18,107 nt of DNA. Origin: Firmicutes bacterium CAG:170 (GTDB lineage: Bacteria > Bacillota > Clostridia > Oscillospirales > Oscillospiraceae). Numbering within the stretch: the first letter of the stretch is position 1; every line of letters starts with the position of its first letter. Of this stretch, positions 13,775 to 18,107 are shown one piece after another. The stretch spans positions 17,959-36,065 of the forward strand of contig FR887184.1 of NCBI GenBank assembly GCA_000436735.1, given 5' to 3'. The notes under the pieces were generated by a model. That model was not told the DNA's origin. It searched no databases and worked only from the letters and a program-made list of their open reading frames with translations. Position numbers and translations under genes: made by a program.

Positions 13775-13811
13775 CCCCCGCAGGGCTTCGGCCCTGCGGG
13801 GGCTTTCTTTT
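13775..13811 (+). terminator. Strong intrinsic terminator after the BMP gene
   Basis: A perfect 12-bp stem CCCCCGCAGGGC/GCCCTGCGGGGG (13775-13786 and 13791-13802) is capped by the very stable TTCG tetraloop and followed by CTTTCTTTT. It is one of the strongest terminators of the window and ends the nucleoside block. Confidence 0.96.
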
Positions 13812-13900
13812 GCAGCGGGAGTGCAGTATCGCTCCGCAGGTATGCCTTTGTCTTGTCGAAAAAAGTATGCAAAAGGGACGCCGGGAACGTGAAATCGCGC
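13811..13900 (-). repeat. Dispersed intergenic repeat, copy A
   Basis: On the minus strand this segment matches 16942-17045 along most of its length. The best core is TTTTGCATACTTTTTTC (complement of 13858-13874), identical in 17 of 17 bases, preceded in both by GCGC-ATT, CGT-CCC and GCGTC blocks in the same order and followed by a looser GCG-AGCGA block. It lies between the BMP terminator and the CYTH promoter. No transposase or convincing ORF is present. Confidence 0.6.
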
Positions 13901-13910
13901 CGCTGCGCCC

Positions 13911-13939
13911 TTGCCAACCGGCGCAAAAGAACGTACAAT
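13911..13939 (+). promoter_or_regulatory. Promoter of the CYTH gene
   Basis: TTGCCA (13911-13916), 17 bp, TACAAT (13934-13939), followed by a GGGGAGG ribosome site (13954-13960) and ATG at 13968. The predicted leader is only about 22 bases. Confidence 0.8.
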
Positions 13940-13967
13940 AGAACAAAAATCATGGGGAGGCCCGGCT

Positions 13968-14582
13968 ATGGCGACGGAATTGGAGATCAAATACGCGGTG
14001 AATGACTTGCAGCTGCTCGACTGCATCCTCTGCGACCCGCTCGTGCTGACGCGGATGGATCAGCCGCAGTACCGCAGCATTCAGATGGAGACGACCTATT
14101 ACGACACGGAGGACGGCGCGCTTTCCGCGCGAAAATGCACCTACCGCCTGCGGAAGGAAAACGGCGTCAGCGTCATCACGCTCAAAACGCCCGGCGAGGG
14201 CTACGCCCGCGGCGAATGGGCATGGGAGGGCGAATACCTCGACGAGGCGCCGGAAAAGCTCGCCGGACTTGGCGCGCCGGAGGAGCTGGTGCAGCTGCTG
14301 CGCGAGGTGGAGCCGGTCATCGTCTGCGGCGCAAAATTCACGCGCATCACGGCGCTGCTGCATCTGGACGGCGCGGACTGCGAGATCTGCGGCGACATCG
14401 GAAGCCTGATCGGCGGCGGACGGCAGGAGCCGCTGTGCGAGCTGGAGCTGGAATTGAAAAGCGGCAGCGAGGCCGTCATGCTGGACTATGCGCACGCGCT
14501 GGCGGAAAAATACCGCCTTTCGGAGGAACGGAAGAGCAAATTTGCCCGCGCGCGGGCGCTTGCGGCCCCGGATGGGGATTGA
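13968..14582 (+). CDS. CYTH-domain phosphohydrolase (inorganic triphosphatase-like)
   Basis: A 204-residue protein of the CYTH fold (adenylate cyclase/thiamine triphosphatase). The defining ExExK motif is at the N-terminus: E4, E6, K8 in ATELEIKYAV. Further alternating charged strands line the tunnel: QMETTYYDTED, TYRLRKENG, TLKTPGE, CELELELKSG and a final EERKSKFARA. The start at 13968 follows GGGGAGG; an upstream in-frame start at 13911 falls on the promoter. Most bacterial CYTH proteins of this size without extra domains hydrolyse tripolyphosphate or related triphosphates with a divalent metal, so this is the best guess; adenylate cyclase activity is not excluded. The downstream pncB promoter overlaps its stop codon, so read-through could join the two genes. 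Confidence 0.87.
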   Translation: MATELEIKYAVNDLQLLDCILCDPLVLTRMDQPQYRSIQMETTYYDTEDGALSARKCTYRLRKENGVSVITLKTPGEGYARGEWAWEGEYLDEAPEKLAGLGAPEELVQLLREVEPVIVCGAKFTRITALLHLDGADCEICGDIGSLIGGGRQEPLCELELELKSGSEAVMLDYAHALAEKYRLSEERKSKFARARALAAPDGD

Positions 14583-14606
14583 GATTTCCGGTTTCCATGG
14601 TATAAT
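14579..14606 (+). promoter_or_regulatory. Promoter of pncB overlapping the CYTH stop codon
   Basis: TTGAGA (14579-14584), 16 bp, TATAAT (14601-14606), with TG at 14598-14599 (extended -10). The -35 contains the TGA (14580-14582) that ends the CYTH gene. The leader, from about 14613, can form a small GCCGC/GCGGC hairpin before the GCGGAGG ribosome site. Confidence 0.85.
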
Positions 14607-14674
14607 AGGGATAACGCCGCGAAATTCTCTCATGCGGCAAAACACAGTATTTACAACGATGCGGAGGTTCTTCT

Positions 14675-16156
14675 ATGAACGCGGACAAAAAGCCGAATCT
14701 GACCATGCTCTGCGATTTTTATGAGCTGACGATGGGAAACGGTTATTTCCAGTGCGGCTATAAGGATCGGATCACCTACTTTGACGTGTTTTTCCGGACG
14801 GTGCCGGACAACGGCGGCTTCGCCATTGCGGCCGGTCTGGAGCAGGCAGTCCGGTATATCCAGCAGCTCCATTTTGACGAGGACGACATTGCGTATCTTC
14901 GAGGACGCGGCATTTTCAGCGAGGATTTCCTCAGCTATCTGCGCGATTTCCGCTTCACGGGCGATATCTGGGCGGTGCCCGAGGGCACGCCGATCTTCCC
15001 GCGCGAGCCGATCATGACCGTCCGCGCACCCGCCATCGAGGCGCAGCTCGTGGAAACGTTCCTGCTGCTGACGCTCAACCACCAGAGCCTGATCGCCACC
15101 AAGGCAAACCGCGTCGTCCGCGCGGCCAAGGGCCGGACGGTCCTGGAATTCGGCTCCCGGCGCGCACAGGGCAGCGACGGCGCGATCCTTGGCGCGCGCG
15201 CGGCCTACATCGGCGGCCGCGGCGGGGCCGGGGCCGCCCCCACTCGCCGCGCCGGCACGGCCTGCACCGTCTCCGACCAGCTCTACGGCGTCTACGCCGG
15301 CGGCACGATGGCGCACTCCTGGGTGCAGATGTTCGATTCGCAGTATGAGGCGTTCAAGGCCTACTGCGAAATTTACCCCGACAATCCCACGCTGCTCGTC
15401 GATACCTACAACACGCTCAAGAGCGGCGTCCCCGACGCCATCCGCGTTTTTAACGAGGTTTTGAAGCCGCGCGGTCTGACAAAGTGCGGCATCCGTCTGG
15501 ACTCGGGCGATATGACCTACCTGACGAAGAAGGCGCGGAAGATGCTCGACGATGCGGGCTGGCAGAGCTGCAAGATCTCCGTCTCCAACTCGCTCGACGA
15601 ATACCTCATTCAGGACCTTATCAATCAGGGCGCCTGCATCGACATGTTCGGCGTCGGTGAGCGGCTCATCACCGCCAAGTCCGAGCCGGTTTTCGGCGGC
15701 GTATACAAGCTGACGGCGGTCGAGGACGAGCAGGGGAACATCATTCCGAAGATCAAGATCAGCGAAAACGTCGGCAAGATCACAAACCCGCACTTCAAGA
15801 AGCTCTACCGCTTCTTCGGCAACGACACCGGCAAGGCCATCGCGGACTATCTGTGCGTCCATGACGAGGTCGTGGACGATACGAAGGATCTGGAGATCTT
15901 CGACCCCTCCGCAACGTGGAAGCGCAAGACCGTCTACGACTTCACGGCCAAGGAGCTGCTGGTGCCCATCTTCAAAAACGGCGAGCTGGTCTACGACCTG
16001 CCGTCGCTGGACGAGATCCAGAAATACTGCGCACAGCAGATCGACACACTCTGGGACGAGGTCAAGCGCTTCGACAACCCGCATACCTACTACGTCGATC
16101 TGTCGCAGAAGCTGTGGGACATCAAGTATGACCTGCTGAAAAACAACGGCAGATGA
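14675..16156 (+). CDS. pncB: Nicotinate phosphoribosyltransferase, with loop insertion
   Basis: A 493-residue enzyme making nicotinate mononucleotide from nicotinate and PRPP with ATP help, the entry to NAD salvage. Typical segments are LCDFYELTMGNGYF (12-25), VFFRTVPDNGGFAIAAGLEQ (38-57), VLEFGSRRAQG (156-166), the phosphohistidine region GTMAHSWVQMF (H214), and RLDSGDMTYL. The odd part is residues 182-192. Where homologues I know read GGCAGTACT or similar, this protein has 11 residues RGGAGAAPTRR in place of one Cys, a net gain of 10 residues in a very GC-rich stretch (15218-15250). Residues 206-210 (VYAGG) also depart from the usual V/I-P-A-x-G. The frame is intact throughout, so this is not a frameshift. 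Its stop overlaps the next gene (ATGA). Function is likely but the loop is near the active site. Confidence 0.93.
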   Translation: MNADKKPNLTMLCDFYELTMGNGYFQCGYKDRITYFDVFFRTVPDNGGFAIAAGLEQAVRYIQQLHFDEDDIAYLRGRGIFSEDFLSYLRDFRFTGDIWAVPEGTPIFPREPIMTVRAPAIEAQLVETFLLLTLNHQSLIATKANRVVRAAKGRTVLEFGSRRAQGSDGAILGARAAYIGGRGGAGAAPTRRAGTACTVSDQLYGVYAGGTMAHSWVQMFDSQYEAFKAYCEIYPDNPTLLVDTYNTLKSGVPDAIRVFNEVLKPRGLTKCGIRLDSGDMTYLTKKARKMLDDAGWQSCKISVSNSLDEYLIQDLINQGACIDMFGVGERLITAKSEPVFGGVYKLTAVEDEQGNIIPKIKISENVGKITNPHFKKLYRFFGNDTGKAIADYLCVHDEVVDDTKDLEIFDPSATWKRKTVYDFTAKELLVPIFKNGELVYDLPSLDEIQKYCAQQIDTLWDEVKRFDNPHTYYVDLSQKLWDIKYDLLKNNGR

Positions 16157-16725
16157 TGCACGGAAAAAGCGGGCCGATCGCGCTTTGCGGCGTGCTGGCC
16201 GCGCTGGCGGCGGTGCTGATGCTGCTTGGGGGCATTTTCCCCGGCGCGACCTACTGCGCGCCGCTGCTGGCAAGCCTTGTCCTGATCCCGGCACAGGAGG
16301 AATGCGGCCCGCGGGCCGCGTGGGGCCTTTTTACGGCGGCGGCGCTGCTGAGCCTGCTTCTCTGCGCGGATAAGCCGCTGACCCTGCTTCTCTGCGCAAA
16401 TAAGGAAGCGGCGCTGCTGTTTGCGGCGCTGGGCTATTATCCGATCCTGAAGGCGCGCTTCGACGCCGTCCGGCCCGGACTGCTCTCCCGGCTGTGCAAG
16501 CTGGCCTTCTTCAATGCGGCAGTCCTCGCGGCGTATGCCGTGCTGCTGTTCGTGCTCGTCTCCGATACCGCGCGGGCGGAGTTCCGCGAGATGGGGAAGG
16601 CCATGACGGCGGCGCTGCTGCTCGGCGGGAACATCGTGTTCCTGCTGTATGACTTTGTACTCCGGCGGCTGCGGCCGCTGTATGTCGGGCGGCTCCAGCC
16701 TGTGCTGCGGAGGCTGTTCCGATAA
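16153..16725 (+). CDS. Small integral membrane protein of unknown function, cotranscribed with pncB
   Basis: A 190-residue hydrophobic protein with about five membrane segments (roughly 8-30, 33-48, 56-76, 87-98, 117-140 and 150-170, some short) and a basic C-terminal tail (RRLRPLYVGRLQPVLRRLFR). The start ATG overlaps the pncB stop by four bases, so it is translationally coupled. Recognisable blocks GPIALCGVLAALA, ECGPRAAWG, EAALLFAALGYYPILKARFD and REMGKA look like those of an uncharacterised clostridial membrane family I recall; some features resemble small substrate-binding membrane subunits of ECF importers, but that is speculation. Coupling to pncB would fit a niacin or related transport role. 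A 10-residue internal duplication (LSLLLCADKP, LTLLLCANKE) is described separately. Confidence 0.8.
   Translation: MMHGKSGPIALCGVLAALAAVLMLLGGIFPGATYCAPLLASLVLIPAQEECGPRAAWGLFTAAALLSLLLCADKPLTLLLCANKEAALLFAALGYYPILKARFDAVRPGLLSRLCKLAFFNAAVLAAYAVLLFVLVSDTARAEFREMGKAMTAALLLGGNIVFLLYDFVLRRLRPLYVGRLQPVLRRLFR
16348..16407 (+). repeat. In-frame 30-bp tandem duplication
   Basis: Two adjacent 30-base copies, 16348-16377 and 16378-16407, are 24 of 30 identical and share the run CCTGCTTCTCTGCGC. They encode LSLLLCADKP and LTLLLCANKE in the membrane protein, extending its third hydrophobic stretch. Divergence between copies shows the event is not brand new, or that copies are under change. Confidence 0.8.
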
Positions 16726-16743
16726 AGGCACAGAATGCGCTGC

Positions 16744-16782
16744 CTTTGCAGCGGGCCGATGTGGGCATCGGCCCCTACAAAG
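16744..16782. repeat. REP-like palindromic element
   Basis: A hairpin with a 9-bp core GGGCCGATG/CATCGGCCC (16753-16761 and 16766-16774, loop TGGG), extended outwards by an AG/CT step and CTTTG/CAAAG (16744-16748 and 16778-16782) with one bulge and one mismatch. Elements of this form, reading GTAGGGGCC-GATG on the minus strand, are frequent between genes in gut clostridia as far as I recall. It lies 18 bases after the membrane protein stop and could end that transcript, though no T run follows. Confidence 0.6.
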
Positions 16783-16941
16783 CTCAAAAAACCGCACATC
16801 CTTCGACTTCCATACGTCAAATATTTACCGCACTGCAATTTACGAATGCAGAAATTGTTATGCCCGCCCGAAGGGCGTTCGGACTATGGTCGGTATAACG
16901 ATAACACGCACAACGGAACGACTCGTTTTTCAGGCACGTAA
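16783..16941. other. AT-richer non-coding stretch with nested hairpin
   Basis: No supported gene is seen in this part of the 359-bp gap. It contains CTGCA/TGCAG (16833-16837 and 16846-16850) and a nested fold: GTTATGCC (16857-16864) with GGTATAAC (16892-16899), all paired if one G-U is allowed, around CGCCC-GAA-GGGCG (16865-16877). The composition is distinctly less GC-rich than its neighbours. A structured RNA or the remnant of an inserted element are both possible. Confidence 0.35.
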
Positions 16942-17045
16942 GCGCTATTCTCGTCCCCAGCGTCTCTTTTTTTGCATACTTTTTTCTGACAATCCAGAAA
17001 GAAGTATGTCCGCGAAGCGAATCCTGTTCCGTCCCGGCGCAAAAC
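16942..17045 (+). repeat. Dispersed intergenic repeat, copy B
   Basis: The plus-strand partner of 13811-13900, with the identical 17-base core at 16970-16986. This copy also forms a long hairpin: CATACTTTTTTCTG (16975-16988) and CAGAAAGAAGTATG (16995-17008), 13 of 14 paired with the last as G-U, loop ACAATC. Copy A lacks the matching right arm. It ends where the SpoIIE terminator starts. Confidence 0.6.
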
Positions 17046-17083
17046 AAAAACGGAGACAGTTCTTTCGGACTGTCTCCGTTTTT
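17046..17083. terminator. Bidirectional intrinsic terminator next to spoIIE
   Basis: A 15-bp stem AAAAACGGAGACAGT/ACTGTCTCCGTTTTT (17046-17060 and 17069-17083) with an inner loop that can tighten further. T runs flank it on both strands. It starts one base beyond the SpoIIE stop, so its main job is ending that minus-strand transcript. Confidence 0.93.
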
Positions 17084-17084
17084 T

Positions 17085-18107
17085 TCACAGCCGCAGCCTC
17101 GACAGGAGCTGATTCCCTGCCGCGCGGGCGGTTTTCTTCGCCGTGCAGGGCCGCAGGCACAGGACGGCGGCGGTACGGTCGTCGCCGGTCTCGCCGCCGC
17201 AGCCGAGGATGCCGGAGGCCAGCTCACGCGGAGAGCGGCCCTTGTAGCCCCGGATCCAGCGCTCCGTTTCCTCCGGCGCGACGCCGTCCGAAACAAGAAC
17301 GAGCATCTCTCCCCGTCCCATGGACACGCGCAGGCATTCGCCGCGCCCTCTTCCGTCCACGCCAAGGCCGGGCGGCGGCGTCGGTGCGCCGAGCTTCACG
17401 AGCCGGTGCGCCTGCCGGAGATAGGAGGGCGCAGCGCCCCATTTGTGCAGGAAGCCCTCGCCGGTGACAAGGCTGATCTGGAGCAGATCGACGGTCGAAA
17501 AGCCGCCGTCGCCGCGCAGGATATACACGCCGTTGAGCATTTGCAGCGCATCCTGCGCCTCAAAGCCGGACAGCAGCAGCTCCGAGAGGAAGTGGATGGC
17601 CGAGGCACTTTCGCGGGAGGCCTCCTCGCCGGTGCCCATCCCGTCGCACAGCAGCAGATAGTACCATTCTCCGCAGGTAAAGCAGCTCCCGTGGTCGCCG
17701 CTGACGCTGCCGCCGCGCACGCCGCGCGCACGGTAGCCGAGATCCGGCGTATAGGCCGGGACGGACGGCGCGGCGTCGCGCTCCGGGTCGCAGACGCCCT
17801 GGAGCAGACGAGAGAGGTAGCGGAACTGGTCGGAGAGGACGCTGCGGCTCTCGGCAAGGCGCGTCTGATACTGCCGCCGCGTCCGCTGGGTCTCCAGCGC
17901 CTCGTTGACGGCGGCAAGGAAGCCGTCCGGATAGCAGCAGCGCTCTGTGAACTCCGCCGGAAGATCGTCCCGGGCGGCGCAGCCGGACTGAAAAATACGC
18001 CCCGCCGCGTGTGAAAGCGCCAAGTATGTCTCCTGCGCATGGGTCTGCCAGCAGTCCTTCCACCGCCCGCAGCTCCGGCAGACGCGGTCGGCGGCCTGAT
18101 CAAACAC
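17085..18107 (-). CDS. spoIIE: Stage II sporulation protein E, C-terminal part (5' end off window)
   Basis: This is the last 340 codons of a PP2C-type serine phosphatase; the gene runs off the right edge (the edge codon is GTG, in open frame, and the domain before it is missing). In endospore formers SpoIIE dephosphorylates SpoIIAA at the division septum and so releases sigma-F in the forespore. A Cys motif VCRSCGRWKDCW (about 9-20 of the visible part) is typical of the region before the phosphatase. The PP2C-like domain (about 125-325) has SGDHGSCF, the metal-binding LLLCDGMGTGEEASRESA, LVSDGVAPEE and GDDRTAAVLCL. The ten-helix membrane region of full SpoIIE would be upstream, off the window. 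The protein ends in a basic tail. A related SpoIIE-domain phosphatase with another role is a lesser possibility. Confidence 0.9.
   Translation of the reverse strand: MFDQAADRVCRSCGRWKDCWQTHAQETYLALSHAAGRIFQSGCAARDDLPAEFTERCCYPDGFLAAVNEALETQRTRRQYQTRLAESRSVLSDQFRYLSRLLQGVCDPERDAAPSVPAYTPDLGYRARGVRGGSVSGDHGSCFTCGEWYYLLLCDGMGTGEEASRESASAIHFLSELLLSGFEAQDALQMLNGVYILRGDGGFSTVDLLQISLVTGEGFLHKWGAAPSYLRQAHRLVKLGAPTPPPGLGVDGRGRGECLRVSMGRGEMLVLVSDGVAPEETERWIRGYKGRSPRELASGILGCGGETGDDRTAAVLCLRPCTAKKTARAAGNQLLSRLRL

Noticed and set aside
13851..13880. Hairpin in repeat copy A similar to that in copy B
   Set aside because: The right arm needed to pair with the GCATAC block is not present; both blocks read in the same direction.
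12495..13946. 483-residue minus-strand ORF across the BMP gene
   Set aside because: It runs antisense through a gene with signal peptide, lipobox and BMP signature; its Leu/Val/Asp/Gly repeats derive from complementary codons.
14651..16294. 547-residue minus-strand ORF opposite pncB
   Set aside because: Antisense shadow; no motif, no ribosome site, and pncB motifs are on the other strand.
16735..16941. Possible 68-residue protein in the gap
   Set aside because: Its first residues are just the translation of the palindromic element, and no ribosome site precedes it.
16649..17467. Plus-strand ORF spanning the gap and antisense to spoIIE
   Set aside because: It starts inside the membrane protein gene, reads through a REP-like hairpin, a repeat and a terminator, and ends in Arg-rich antisense sequence.

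Overview
The window (about 60% GC) looks like chromosome of an anaerobic, spore-forming, high-GC member of the Clostridia, most like gut Oscillospiraceae/Ruminococcaceae. The reasons are a SpoIIE-type PP2C phosphatase at the right edge, a class B sortase beside an LCP protein, a Crp/Fnr regulator with Fe-S proteins, a BMP-type nucleoside lipoprotein, consensus sigma-A promoters and purine-rich Shine-Dalgarno sites. Assignment to a genus is not possible from the sequence alone. I see no rRNA, tRNA, CRISPR array, transposase or phage gene.

Layout. (1) 1-4349, amino-acid block: the 3' part of a fold-type II PLP enzyme, a convergent 50-residue ORF read on the minus strand, a 58-residue ribbon-helix-helix (RHH) protein translationally coupled to threonine synthase (thrC), then a ThrE-type threonine/serine exporter under its own promoter. 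The 112-bp gap between the small ORF and the RHH gene carries repeated TTGCAATACA-like boxes. (2) 4375-6691, cell-surface pair: class B sortase and LytR-CpsA-Psr protein sharing one base at their stop/start, with a strong promoter and terminator. (3) 6698-8552, redox block: a Crp/Fnr regulator divergent from a zinc-ribbon-like Cys protein and a 2[4Fe-4S] protein. A perfect 14-bp palindrome lies between them, centred 41.5 bp upstream of the predicted start of transcription of the Fe-S pair. (4) 8633-12401, nucleoside salvage operon: tdk-deoC-deoD-deoB-cdd. (5) 12434-13811, a BMP/PnrA-like nucleoside-binding lipoprotein with its own promoter and a textbook terminator, but no ABC permease or ATPase genes beside it. 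(6) 13911-16725: a CYTH phosphohydrolase, then nicotinate phosphoribosyltransferase overlapping a small integral membrane protein. Both genes of the latter pair carry in-frame length anomalies of about 30 nt. (7) 16726-17084: a 359-bp gene-free, relatively AT-rich stretch holding a REP-like hairpin, another folded segment, a repeat shared with 13811-13900 and a bidirectional terminator. (8) 17085 to the right edge: the C-terminal part of SpoIIE, on the minus strand.

How the parts fit. Tdk phosphorylates thymidine. DeoD, DeoB and DeoC take purine (deoxy)nucleosides through (deoxy)ribose-1-phosphate and -5-phosphate to glyceraldehyde-3-phosphate and acetaldehyde. Cdd deaminates cytidine, and the adjacent lipoprotein probably captures external nucleosides for this set. 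ThrC and ThrE make and export threonine. The RHH protein is a plausible local regulator of thrC and of the divergent small ORF.

Most distinctive for follow-up: the RHH/50-aa ORF control region, the exact class II geometry of the Crp/Fnr site, the residue 182-192 insertion in the nicotinate phosphoribosyltransferase, and the dispersed repeat pair. No clearly new defence or mobile system is visible.
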